A stretch of 64,000 bases of DNA. It comes from Bacteroidales bacterium (lineage in GTDB: Bacteria; Bacteroidota; Bacteroidia; Bacteroidales; GCA-2748055). The stretch covers positions 1-64,000 of the forward strand of contig JARGFM010000002.1 in the NCBI GenBank assembly GCA_029210725.1. The letters are read 5' to 3'. This document shows positions 45,057 through 53,617 of this stretch, one piece after another (within the stretch, counting starts at the first letter, position 1; each line of letters opens with the position of its first letter). The position numbers were made by a program, and so were the translations under genes. The notes under the pieces were generated by a model that saw only the letters and a list, made by a program, of their open reading frames with translations, did no database searches and had not been told where the DNA came from.

Positions 45057-46463
45057 CTAGTAATAGCTGCTTCCGTCCCAGCAGTGGGTACAAAGCTTCT
45101 CTTTTGGAAGCCCGATGGCCTCTATCAGATCCCCCAGTTCCTGGTAGATGAGAGAATCAATTCCCAGGTTCTTAGCGATCTGCTCCACCATATTCTTGTA
45201 TTTTTCAGAACCCGGATCGGCATACTCCTCCAGGTGAACCTCTTCATCGCCCTCCAGCTGTTTGATAGCCTTTCTGGTGGCCAGTTCCAGGATGGACCGC
45301 GATTGAGAAAAATTCAGGAAATTGCAGGAGAAAGTAAGCGGGGGACAGGCAATCCGCATATGAACCTCTTTAGCTCCGGCCCGACGCAAATCAATGGTGT
45401 TATCCTTCAGCTGGGTCCCTCTGACGATAGAGTCATCGAGGAATACCATGCATTTCCCTTCAATCATTGCTTTGTTGGGAATCAGCTTCATCCTGGCAAC
45501 CAGATCCCGCATATCCTGGTTCTGGGGCATAAAACTCCTGGGCCAGGTGGGGGTATACTTGGAGTAGGCTCTTTTGTAGGGGACGCCATTGCAGTTCCCG
45601 TAACCAATGGCATGACCAACTCCCGAATCGGGAACCCCGCAGACAAAATCGGGTTTCACCGGATCTCTTTTTGCCAGGGCTTCTCCACAGCGGTACCGCA
45701 CTTCATCTACGTTGATTCCTTCGTAGTAAGAGGGGGGATAGCCGTAATACACCCAGAGAAAGGAACAAATCTGCATCTTTTCGCCTGCCGGCTTCAGGGT
45801 CCGGTAGCCCTCGGCAGTAATTTCCACTATTTCGCCCGGACCCAGGTAATATTCAATTTCATACCCGGTATTGGGGAAGGCGCAGGTCTCCGATGCTACG
45901 GCAAAGGCTCCATCTTTTTTCCCGATAATAGCTGTTGTCCTGCCAAGCTTATCTCTTGCAGCAATAATCCGGTCCGGTGTGAGAATCACCAGGGTACAGG
46001 ATCCCTGGACCCTGTTATGAACATTTTCTATACCTGCCACGAAATCATTCTCTTCGCAAACCAGGTTGGCCGCCACCTCGGTGGGATTTACGTTCCCCTG
46101 AAAGTTCTCTGTAAAATGTCCCTTGTTTTGAAGGAAATAATCTTCAAGCTCATCAATATTTACCAGGCGGCTGACTGATGCGATGGCGAAGCGTCCCATA
46201 TATGAATTGAACATGATGGGCTGCGGGTCCGTATCACTGATAATTCCCAGGCCCTTGCTGCCCTTGAATTTTGCCAGGTCGGGCTCGAACTTTGTCCTGA
46301 AATATCCGTCCTCCAGGCTGTGAATCGATCTTCGGAAACCCTCCGTTTCGTCATAGAAGACCATCCCGGCCCTTTTGGTCCCCAGGTGAGAGTGGTAATC
46401 CGTTCCATAAAATACATCGTAGACACAATCCTTTTTGGCAATTGCTCCGAAGAAGCCACTCAT
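45057..46463 (-). CDS. PurF-like amidophosphoribosyltransferase paralogue with degenerate glutaminase domain
   Basis: 468 residues. The C-terminal phosphoribosyltransferase half is well conserved: FVCGVPDSGVGHAIGYG, PTWPRSFMPQ, the PRPP loop VFLDDSIVRGTQLKD, and a C-terminal CTHCWDGSSYY. The N-terminal glutaminase half is altered. It starts MSGFFGAI, with Ser where PurF has the catalytic Cys1 (CG[IV]FG). The glutamine-binding HNG motif is replaced by ASVSRLVN, and the Asp of the SSDTE motif is replaced (NPTEV). So it should not hydrolyse glutamine, though PRPP binding looks intact. I recall Bacteroidota genomes encoding a second, canonical PurF as well. The role may be ammonia-dependent or non-purine. 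Confidence 0.82.
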   Translation of the reverse strand: MSGFFGAIAKKDCVYDVFYGTDYHSHLGTKRAGMVFYDETEGFRRSIHSLEDGYFRTKFEPDLAKFKGSKGLGIISDTDPQPIMFNSYMGRFAIASVSRLVNIDELEDYFLQNKGHFTENFQGNVNPTEVAANLVCEENDFVAGIENVHNRVQGSCTLVILTPDRIIAARDKLGRTTAIIGKKDGAFAVASETCAFPNTGYEIEYYLGPGEIVEITAEGYRTLKPAGEKMQICSFLWVYYGYPPSYYEGINVDEVRYRCGEALAKRDPVKPDFVCGVPDSGVGHAIGYGNCNGVPYKRAYSKYTPTWPRSFMPQNQDMRDLVARMKLIPNKAMIEGKCMVFLDDSIVRGTQLKDNTIDLRRAGAKEVHMRIACPPLTFSCNFLNFSQSRSILELATRKAIKQLEGDEEVHLEEYADPGSEKYKNMVEQIAKNLGIDSLIYQELGDLIEAIGLPKEKLCTHCWDGSSYY

Positions 46464-46530
46464 GTGGGTGCTGGTTTTAGGTTAGTAGTGGCCTAAAACT
46501 ATGAAGAAAAACCGTGAATGCAAACAAATT

Positions 46531-47364
46531 TTAATGCTGCTCTTTGTGAGCTGCTTCCCATCCGATCAGGGCCGATTTTCTATCCACGCCCCACCGGTAA
46601 GCATGGATCTCCCCGGTTTTTCGGACCACCCGGTGACAGGGAATCAGGAAGGCAATGGGATTTTTCGCAATGGCTCCGCCTGTAGCCTGAATTCCCCCGG
46701 GATTATGGATATGTTCTGAAACAGCCTGGTAGGAGACCAGCTTACCGAAGGGGATTTTCAACAGCGCTTCCCAGACCTTGAGTTGAAAAGGGGTTCCTTT
46801 CACCAGGAGCCGGAAAGCTTTTAAGGGCTTATTTGAAAAGAGCCGTTTGGCCAGAGGGGCAGTGTAAGCCAGATCGAAGCGGAGTTCCGATTCACTCCAT
46901 TGACGATGTAAGGTCCGGACCGCTTCCTCTTCCTCTTCTGTAAACTCCAGGGCACAGATTTGCCCACCGGAGGTGATGGCCAGGATAAATTTCCCAAAAG
47001 GGCCCTGGTGGAATCCGTAATAGATGGTGATCCCTTTGCCCGAACGTTTGTACTGCCCGGGAGTAATTCCCTCCAGTTTGACAAAGAGATCATAAAGCCG
47101 GCTGGTTCCGGAAAGACCCGCTTCAAAGGCTATTTGAGACAGGGAGAAATTCTGTCTGAGTTGCTCCTTCGCGTACTGAAGCGTGAGGAACTGAAGAAAT
47201 TTCTTGGGGGAAATCCCGGCCCACCGGGTAAAAAGACGCTGGAAATGGTAAGGGCTCATGTTTATATGGGCGGCGATCTCTTCCAGGGAGGGCTGAGTGT
47301 TCCGCTGCTCCCCAATAAAATGAATGGCCCTTTCGATGTGCCTGTAGTCAAGTTCTTCCTGCAT
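46531..47364 (-). CDS. AraC-type HTH fused to methylated-DNA-protein-cysteine methyltransferase (Ada-like)
   Basis: 277 residues. The N-terminal 100 residues are an AraC-type double HTH (SLEEIAAHINMSPYHFQRLFTRWAGISPKKFLQ). The C-terminal domain is an O6-alkylguanine-DNA alkyltransferase with the acceptor motif IPCHRVV, Cys at residue 243, preceded by GNGIGANP-like GGAIAKNP and FGKLVSYQAVSEHI. The E. coli Ada N-terminal Zn-Cys methylphosphotriester domain is absent. The protein repairs O6-methylguanine by irreversible transfer to Cys243 and probably regulates its own or repair genes. It diverges from the PfkB kinase, 81 bp apart; a TATCTTTT at 47413 resembles a -7 element for the latter. Confidence 0.92.
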   Translation of the reverse strand: MQEELDYRHIERAIHFIGEQRNTQPSLEEIAAHINMSPYHFQRLFTRWAGISPKKFLQFLTLQYAKEQLRQNFSLSQIAFEAGLSGTSRLYDLFVKLEGITPGQYKRSGKGITIYYGFHQGPFGKFILAITSGGQICALEFTEEEEEAVRTLHRQWSESELRFDLAYTAPLAKRLFSNKPLKAFRLLVKGTPFQLKVWEALLKIPFGKLVSYQAVSEHIHNPGGIQATGGAIAKNPIAFLIPCHRVVRKTGEIHAYRWGVDRKSALIGWEAAHKEQH

Positions 47365-47445
47365 GCTGTAAAGATAGGGCCGGAATGCAAAAACCAGTCC
47401 AAAAAAATTAGCTATCTTTTCGGATCTGCATAAATAGAAATCTGC

Positions 47446-48339
47446 ATGAAAAAGGTCATTTGTTTTGGGGAGGTATTATGGGATTTTTTACCCACCGGAA
47501 AGAAACTGGGAGGAGCTCCACTGAATGTTTCCCTTCGGGCACAATCCTTTGGTAACCGGGCCTCAATGATCAGCAGCATAGGCAGGGACAGTCTCGGTGA
47601 TGAACTCGCCGAGACGATGAAGGCTCATGGTGGTAGCCTGGAGCATATTCAGTATAGCGAGGAATATGCCACCAGTGAGGTCCTGATCGAACTTGATGAA
47701 CATGGAACGGCATCTTACGAAATCAGAAAACCCTGTGCCTGGGATCATATCTTACTGCTTGAGCGTGATATAGAAGCCGTTAGAGGCTGCGACGCCTTTA
47801 TTTACGGAAGCCTCGTGGCTCGCAACAATACTTCCAGGGCTACCCTGTATGCTTTGCTGGCTTATGCCGGATACAAGGTTTTTGATGTGAACCTTCGCCC
47901 GCCCCATTACACTCCGGAAGGAATTGTAGCCTTGATGAAACAGGCAGATTTCGTGAAGTTCAATGACGAAGAACTTTATGAAGCTTGTGCCCACCTGGGA
48001 TTTGTCGACCGATCGCTGGAGGCAGGCATCAGCTTTATTTCTGAACAGACCGGGGCTCAGGAAATTTGCGTCACTTTAGGTAAGGACGGAGCAGTCCTTT
48101 TTTACCACGATGCTTATTACTATAATCCCGGATATAAGGTAAAAGTAGCTGATACTGTAGGTGCCGGTGATTCCTTCCTTGCTTCTGTCGTCAGTCAGCT
48201 TCTGAATGGAAATTCCCCTCAGGATGCCATTGACTTTGCCTGTGCTGTTGGCTCTATTGTTGCCTCAAAAAACGGGGCCAATCCTGAAGTCACGTACCAG
48301 GAAATAGAAGCCATGATGGAAGGCCGAAGGGCCTCGTAA
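47446..48339 (+). CDS. PfkB-family carbohydrate kinase (fructokinase-like)
   Basis: 297 residues. N-terminal substrate-binding signature VICFGEVLWDFLPTGKKLGGAPLNVSLRAQSFG and the C-terminal PfkB motif ADTVGAGDSFLASVVSQLL with the catalytic Asp of GAGDSF. The mid-protein KFNDEELYEA and ICVTLGKDGAVLFY segments fit the ATP side. The family phosphorylates fructose or another ketose/nucleoside on the primary hydroxyl using ATP. Fructokinase is the closest pattern, but 2-keto-3-deoxygluconate cannot be excluded. No sugar transporter is adjacent. It converges with the LETM1-like gene 10 bp away. Confidence 0.88.
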   Translation: MKKVICFGEVLWDFLPTGKKLGGAPLNVSLRAQSFGNRASMISSIGRDSLGDELAETMKAHGGSLEHIQYSEEYATSEVLIELDEHGTASYEIRKPCAWDHILLLERDIEAVRGCDAFIYGSLVARNNTSRATLYALLAYAGYKVFDVNLRPPHYTPEGIVALMKQADFVKFNDEELYEACAHLGFVDRSLEAGISFISEQTGAQEICVTLGKDGAVLFYHDAYYYNPGYKVKVADTVGAGDSFLASVVSQLLNGNSPQDAIDFACAVGSIVASKNGANPEVTYQEIEAMMEGRRAS

Positions 48340-48349
48340 ACAGAGCATT

Positions 48350-48805
48350 TTATTGCTCCGGGTTCGCAGGAAGATTTGGTTTTCGACGTTTTCGGAAGGA
48401 AGATGGGATCAGATTAAAACTTTTAATCCCAAACTTTCGTGCCAGCAATTCCAGTCCGACCAAAGAAATTACCCCGCCGGGCAGGATGACCAGGGTGGTG
48501 AAGATAGAGAAACGACCCACATCCTTCAGCTGTTCGATGGCTGCCCTCACCTCCTCTTCGGAGGGTGGGGTTTTCCTTTTATTCAGATCCAGTTTAGCTT
48601 TTAGTAATCTGAAGAAAGAGCGCGCCATTTGTTCGGTCTCCCCTGCCTCTTCTCCCAGGGCCCGGAATCCTTCGTCAATGAGATCCTTGGTTTTGGCCGC
48701 ATATTTCCTGGCAAACAGGTAACTCCGGTGGTTCTTTACCGGCAGATTCCAGGCGGCATTTTTCAGTGTCCGCAGCTTATTTAACAGGACCGATTCCTTT
48801 TGCAT
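48350..48805 (-). CDS. LETM1-like protein
   Basis: 151 residues. The C-terminal half (about 85-140) reads VGRFSIFTTLVILPGGVISLVGLELLARKFGIKSFNLIPSSFRKRRK. It resembles the LETM1 core, where a hydrophobic helix with PGG is followed by a short loop and a LLPSSFR-type tail. The N-terminal part is helical and charged, with no signal peptide. In eukaryotes LETM1 sits in the mitochondrial inner membrane and affects K+/H+ or Ca2+/H+ exchange; bacterial members are small and uncharacterised. One TM helix (about 100-118) is evident. Confidence 0.65.
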   Translation of the reverse strand: MQKESVLLNKLRTLKNAAWNLPVKNHRSYLFARKYAAKTKDLIDEGFRALGEEAGETEQMARSFFRLLKAKLDLNKRKTPPSEEEVRAAIEQLKDVGRFSIFTTLVILPGGVISLVGLELLARKFGIKSFNLIPSSFRKRRKPNLPANPEQ

Positions 48806-48836
48806 TCGCCAGGTGTAATCATGTAAGAGGAACTTT

Positions 48837-49496
48837 TCAGCTGATTTGAATGGTGCCCGTAAAATTGTAATCCATTAAATCTTCTTCATTCAACCAGTAG
48901 TCGGAAGTGATCAGGGTGTATTTGTGCTGACCATGATTATGTAATTCCCAAATTATTTTTTCCGCTTCAGGGAAAGCTTCCTCCCCGTTTATTTGATCCT
49001 CAAATAATCTAAAAATAAGGGTTGTATCGCTTAAGCCTTTGCCGAATGCTTTTAAAACCAGTTCTTTCGTAACAGTTTTGTTTTCTCCCCCCAGCAGCTT
49101 CAGCTCAAAGTCAATTTTAGTGGCTTTGGAATTTGGAAATATTCCGTTATAAGATTTATATAAGATCTGGTTTATGTTGAACAAAGGGTAATGAAGCTCA
49201 ATATCGGGATATTCTTCGGCCTCGTTATCCTCTGACATTTCATAAGAAAGATTTTCGATTTGGCCAGGGCTCAATTCTTCCTTTAACTTATATTTTAGCA
49301 AAATCTCTGCCGATTCGTGTGGTTCGAATTCACTGATTACCATTTCTAACAGCTCGCGCAGTTCGGAAGATTCTGAATATTGAGCATCCGGATACTCAAA
49401 CTCTTCCAGAAGATTAAGGTAATCATCACTGGTCCAGTATCCATTTATCTCCCGGATCGTTTTTACCTCGCTTATCTTTATAATGAACTTTATCAT
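48837..49496 (-). CDS. Hypothetical cytoplasmic protein
   Basis: 219 residues, acidic and without signal peptide or membrane segments. The sequence has mixed alpha/beta character (MIKFIIKISEVKTIREINGYWTSDDYLNLLEEF; an acidic helix rich in Glu; a C-terminal HNHGQHKYTLITSDYWLNEEDLMDYNFTGTI). I do not recognise a family. Its bases are visibly more AT-rich than the genes to its left, and it stands at the edge of the decaying region that continues to 53.6 kb, so acquisition by transfer is possible. It is separated from the broken AraC-type gene by about 150 bp in which I see no gene. Confidence 0.6.
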   Translation of the reverse strand: MIKFIIKISEVKTIREINGYWTSDDYLNLLEEFEYPDAQYSESSELRELLEMVISEFEPHESAEILLKYKLKEELSPGQIENLSYEMSEDNEAEEYPDIELHYPLFNINQILYKSYNGIFPNSKATKIDFELKLLGGENKTVTKELVLKAFGKGLSDTTLIFRLFEDQINGEEAFPEAEKIIWELHNHGQHKYTLITSDYWLNEEDLMDYNFTGTIQIS

Positions 49497-49647
49497 GCTT
49501 TTTGAAACATTTCTACAAATTGGACTGAAATATCTTATTTATGAATATAGAGAAAGGGATTTCTCATATGTTAAAACTGATGGCTTCGATTCGCTAAGAA
49601 AGATATATTTTTAAAAGTATTCGAGCAAGCCTATCCATTCATAGAGG

Positions 49648-50785
49648 CTAATGTAAATATTTATACTTTGAAGGAGTGGTACCTGTATTGTCTTTGAATA
49701 CCCGGACAAATGAAGATGTAGATCCAAATCCCGCCATTTCTGCAATACTATCCATGGAGCCGGCTAAATTCTTATTATCCTCGATAAGCCTTTTGGCCCT
49801 CTCGATCCGGTAATTATTTACAAATGCGTTAAAGTTGCATTTAAACTCTTTATTGATCGTATGAGAAACATAGGTTCTGTTGCTTGCCAGCGCTGTTGAA
49901 ACATTCCAAATATTGAGGTTGGGATCCCGCCAGGGAGCATGTTGTTCAAAGTACTTTAAGAGCTCAGATTTAAAACCGGTGGTCACTTTCTCCGGACTCC
50001 TCTAAGAGGTTAAACGTTTCATTTTTTTGATATGCAGAGACAGTAAAAGCTTTCTGTCTCAGACCCACCATTCCCAGAATAACATACAGGAAGGTAAAGA
50101 GAAAAGTTACGATTCCCAGCAAATGACTATTTTCCGTAAACGGAGCACGACCAATGATGGTCACATAGATGCCCGGAACGGCCATAAATATCAGGAAAAC
50201 AATATTAACCAGGTAGAAGTAATGCAGCTGGAATTTATCCAGATTGGAAAAACTGTTTTGAATATGCTTCCTGGATCTGAGGATGTAAACGAAGGAGGCT
50301 GTATTATACAAGAGGATTTGTGCAATATGGATGATCCGGGCACCCTTATATAACCAGGAAAGTAAAATGGAATGGGAGTTTTCCATGGGTGTACCGTATA
50401 AGTTGTTGTTCATGTATTCCTGATAGGTCTCCCAGCTGCACCCGTAAGAGGAGCCCAGCATGACTGTTCCGACAATCATGGCTGGGGCAAAATGCAAGCT
50501 CCGCTTAAAAGGGAATATTTTATATCCGAAAGCACTATGAAGATACCTGAAATAGAGCGGGTAAAACATTAGCAGAGCAGACAGAAAAGCAAAATCGAGA
50601 AATCTGAAAATTTCCCAGTATTCATAAAAAGACAGGACGTGACCGGTGAAAACGACGAAGCTGTTCTAAAAGAAAAGGGACAGATAGAACCTGTTCCTGT
50701 AAAGCCTGCTGGAGGCAGCCCATAAAAACAGAGCTCCGAATAAGGTGATGTAGAGTGAAGATAATAGACCAAAGGTATTTAGCAT
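49648..50785 (-). pseudogene. Membrane-anchored AraC-type transcriptional regulator, stop plus frameshift
   Basis: The frame from ATG 50785 encodes a polytopic N-terminal region (MLNTFGLLSSLYITLFGALFLW, YWEIFRFLDFAFLSALLMFYPLYFRYL, and further TM helices). It is interrupted by TAG at 50666-50668 and then continues in the same frame to 49970. At an AAA run (49987-49989) the frame changes and the C-terminal AraC domain continues (TTGFKSELLKYFEQ, ASNRTYVSHTINKEF, SIAEMAGFGSTSSFVRVFKDNTGTTPSKY) to 49648. Seven-TM plus AraC HTH is a common Bacteroidota architecture. One nonsense and one indel in the same gene argue for real decay. Two 14-bp direct repeats lie just upstream. Confidence 0.87.
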
Positions 50786-50817
50786 GTTCGTAAATGAGGG
50801 GCTAATATTAGTCAATA

Positions 50818-50853
50818 TTTTACGATTTGAAGCTCTTTTTTTTACGATTTGAA
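50818..50853. repeat. Pair of 14-bp direct repeats with 22-bp period
   Basis: TTTTACGATTTGAA occurs at 50818-50831 and again at 50840-50853, a 22-bp period or about two helical turns. They lie 33-68 bp upstream of the start of the AraC-type pseudogene. AraC-family proteins commonly bind direct half-sites at this spacing, so an autoregulatory site is a reasonable reading. Confidence 0.5.
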
Positions 50854-50868
50854 TTACGCAAGCGCATT

Positions 50869-50954
50869 CCCCGTAGCTCTGCTGCGGGGTAAGCGAGCAC
50901 ATTTAAAATAAACAATTAATCGATGATTCCTCGCAGCTTGCTGCGAGGAGAATC
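50869..50954. repeat. Two tandem REP-like palindromes
   Basis: The first is CCCCGTAGC / GCTGCGGGG around TCT (50869-50889, one G-T pair). The second is CCTCGCAGC / GCTGCGAGG around TT (50929-50948), extended by GATT and GAATC flanks to 50954. They are similar in sequence and 40 bp apart. A half-copy (CCCCGCAG) follows at 50958. They have the look of dispersed imperfect palindromes (REP-like). The rest of the 310-bp gap from 50786 to 51096 holds no gene I can support. Confidence 0.5.
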
Positions 50955-51096
50955 AATCCCCGCAGAGTCCTATTATTTTCATTTTTAGCGGGAATTAATC
51001 CGGGGAGATAATCTGATCAGAGGAGCCTTTCCCGGCCTGTTAATGAATATCTGACAATCAGACTTAAACCTGCATTCCAATTTTAAAAAAACAATT

Positions 51097-52118
51097 ATGA
51101 AACGTATTATACTGATTTCAGCCATCGCCATGGCAGCTGGGCTTACCTCCAATGCACAGTTATCCATTGTCATTCAAAATAATGATAAGGTTTTCGAATC
51201 CTCGAAAATAGATACCATTATCAATCATGTGGAACAGGGCGATACCATTTATTTGCCCGGAGGCAGTATCGTGCTTTCAGCTGAATTAAGAATCGACAAG
51301 GAGGTTCATATCATTGGAGCGGGACACTATCCCGATTCCACCTCGGCCACATCTTTTACAAATATCTCGGGATACAATATCCGTTTTATGCCGGTTTCGG
51401 ATAACTCCTCCTTTACAGGGATCAATCTCTATTACGATCTCTATATCGGAGGATCGATGGATGACAGCATCTCCAATATCAGCATTTTAAGATCTTCTAT
51501 TAACAATGTCTTTTTGGGTTATGCCAATGCGCGGAATTTGAAGAATACTTTCATCAACCTCAGAGAGTGTGTGGTCCGGGGGTCAATCCTGGGCGGTGAT
51601 GTTCAGCATGTCCTGTTACAGAAGTGTCTTATTAACGGCCGGATAGACAATTTTACCGATAACGCTGTTTTTAAGAACAATGTTTTTCTTTACCTGGGGA
51701 GCTATTCAGTATTCAGAACCTGTTCAGGCCTGTCGGTCAGCAACAATATTTTTGTGAGGGACGATCATGGGCTGACGGCATCAGAAATAAATAACAACCT
51801 GTTCAGGCTCAACATAGTTCCCGTGAGCGGTACAAACATGGGCAGCGGCAATATTGTCTATAATGCCATAGACACCCTGTTTATCAATTCGGATGGTGAC
51901 GGTCTTTTCAGTTACGAAACCAATTATCACCTGCATCCCGACTGTGATGGCATTGCTGCCGGAACAGACGGAACAGACATTGGAATTTACGGAACCACCA
52001 GTCCGTATAAAGAGGGAGCAGTTCCCTTTAATCCCCATATACGTTTTTCAGATATTAAGCAGAGACGGAGAATGGAATTCTGCCGGTTGAAATACATGTG
52101 GGTGCTCAAGAACGATAG
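51097..52118 (+). pseudogene. Secreted right-handed beta-helix-like surface protein, 3' frameshift
   Basis: Signal peptide MKRIILISAIAMAAGLTSNAQ. Repeated short strands with Asn/Asp turns (SISNISILRSSINNVFLGYANARNLKNTFINLRECVV, VQHVLLQKCLINGRIDNFTDNAVFKNNVFLYLG) indicate a parallel beta-helix. The main frame passes IGIYGTTSPYKEGAVPFNPHI and then becomes atypical after 52056. One frame over, from 52059, the expected C-terminus appears (AETENGILPVEIHVGAQER) and stops with TAG at 52116-52118. That is 2 bp before the next gene's ATG, which shows this is the original end. One base is therefore missing near 52057. The unrepaired frame would run to 52227. No sorting domain is present; it may associate with the T9SS protein next to it. 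Confidence 0.83.
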
Positions 52119-52120
52119 TT

Positions 52121-53577
52121 ATGAAAAGGATCCATGCAGTATGCTTTTTTCTGGTCCAGTTATCCGGCAGCCTTCTGGCCCAGCCTATGATTACCGGGGG
52201 CGAATACTGGATCGACAGGGACTTTAATTCAAGAAGCATCATCACTCCTGTTTCTTCAGAGAACCTTTTTTATCAGGCAAACATCGATGTCAGCAGCCTG
52301 AACAATGGCCTGCATACCATCCACTACAGGTTTATGGATGACCGTCGTTACTGAAGCAGCGTTGTTTCCGGTGAACGGGACTTTACACTCCTTGCAAACC
52401 TGGATGTTTCCGGATTGAACGACGGATTACACTCCATGCATTACCGCTTTAAGGATACGGATCACAGGTGGAGTTCGGTATTGTCCAGGTATATAGTGTG
52501 TAAGTCCGGGACACAGGTATTTGCCGGTAATAGGATCGTGGCCTGCCGTTACTGGTTCAATGGCGAGAGCATGACCGAGGTGGCCCTGGATGATCCAGTT
52601 CAGAACCTTGCTTTTATGGATACTCTGGAGATGTACCGGTACCGCAAGGGCGAGTACTATGTAACTCTTCAGTTTAAGGATGAACTGGGTCTGTGGAGCG
52701 CTCCGTTGACCGACACGCTTGAAAAGATAGGCTTCCCTGTTGCCCGGGTGTTCAGTCCCGGGGAAATAGTATGTGATACGGCTACTCTCGAATTCTTAAG
52801 CCAGTCCTATGATGCTGATTCGCGGTTGTGGAGTGTGAACGGCCTCCCTGTAAGCGGCGATACGGTCCTGTACTATTTCTTTTCGGAGACCGGGGTATAT
52901 GATGTGGGATTAACTGCCAGGGAGAAAGCATACAGATCAGTGCCGTACCGGGTTACACCTATTTATGGAGCACAGATGAGACCTCCCGGAGTATCGTGGC
53001 CAGCGAGGAGCAGTGGTATATCGTAAAGGCCACCACGGTCAATAATTGCAGTCAGTAGGATTCTGTTTACCTGGTGGTGCATGATAATCCGGTGGTTGAC
53101 CTGGGAGGGGACCAGAGCCTTCCGGTGAACGGTTCTCTTCAACTGGATGCGGGGGCAGGTTTTTCCTCCTACCTGTGGTACGATAACGACAATAAGCAAT
53201 TGAAGACCTTTTCGGGAGCCATCCTGGGTATGGGTCAGCATGAAGTGTATGTATCAGTTGTGGATGAAAACATCTGTAAAGGATCTGATACCATAACTAT
53301 TTCTGTGACCGCTGCGGTGGGAGTAGAAGAGGCCGGTGACCAGCAGATAAAAATGTATCCGGTTCCTGTGCAAGAACACCTGACCATTGAAATTCCGGAA
53401 GCTATGCTGGGAACGCTGGTCAGGATATACAGCTCATCAGGCCGGATTCTCAGTGAACGAAACCTGGAAAACCAAATTAGTGTTTTTGATATGAGCCCTT
53501 ATTCTTCGGGATATTATATGATCACCTTCATTAATCAGGAACAGGTATATACCAAGACGGTGGTGCTGAGCAGGTAA
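52121..53577 (+). pseudogene. T9SS-sorted surface protein with repeated HYRFxD modules, multiply broken
   Basis: Start ATG 52121, 2 bp after the previous gene; signal peptide MKRIHAVCFFLVQLSGSLLAQ. Two repeats share a pattern (ISSLNNGLHTIHYRFMDDRR type and DVSGLNDGLHSMHYRFKDTD). Lesions: TGA at 52352-52354, where the parallel repeat has Trp (HRWSS); a frame change near 52919, with the PKD-like continuation GESIQISAVPGYTYLWSTDE in another frame; and TAG at 53056-53058. The C-terminus (53074 onward) is an intact T9SS type-A domain (KMYPVPVQEHLTIEIPE ... YYMITFINQEQVYTKTVVLSR). The protein cannot be made whole. Confidence 0.85.
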
Positions 53578-53617
53578 AACCTTCCTGTTCCCTGCCGGAG
53601 GCATTGAAAACCGGAGC

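Noticed and set aside
45084-46178. Long open frame on the plus strand (364 codons) opposite the PurF paralogue
   Set aside because: It is a shadow of the purF-like gene, without signal, motif or operon context.
46475-46498. TTTTAGG/CCTAAAA inverted repeat between the Ada-like gene and purF paralogue
   Set aside because: It has 7-bp AT-rich arms, a 10-nt loop and no T-run on either strand. It is too weak to call a terminator or operator.
52352-52354. TGA read as Trp (alternative genetic code or selenocysteine)
   Set aside because: Other genes here end normally with TGA, there is no SECIS-like element, and the same gene also has a TAG and a frame change, so simple decay explains it.
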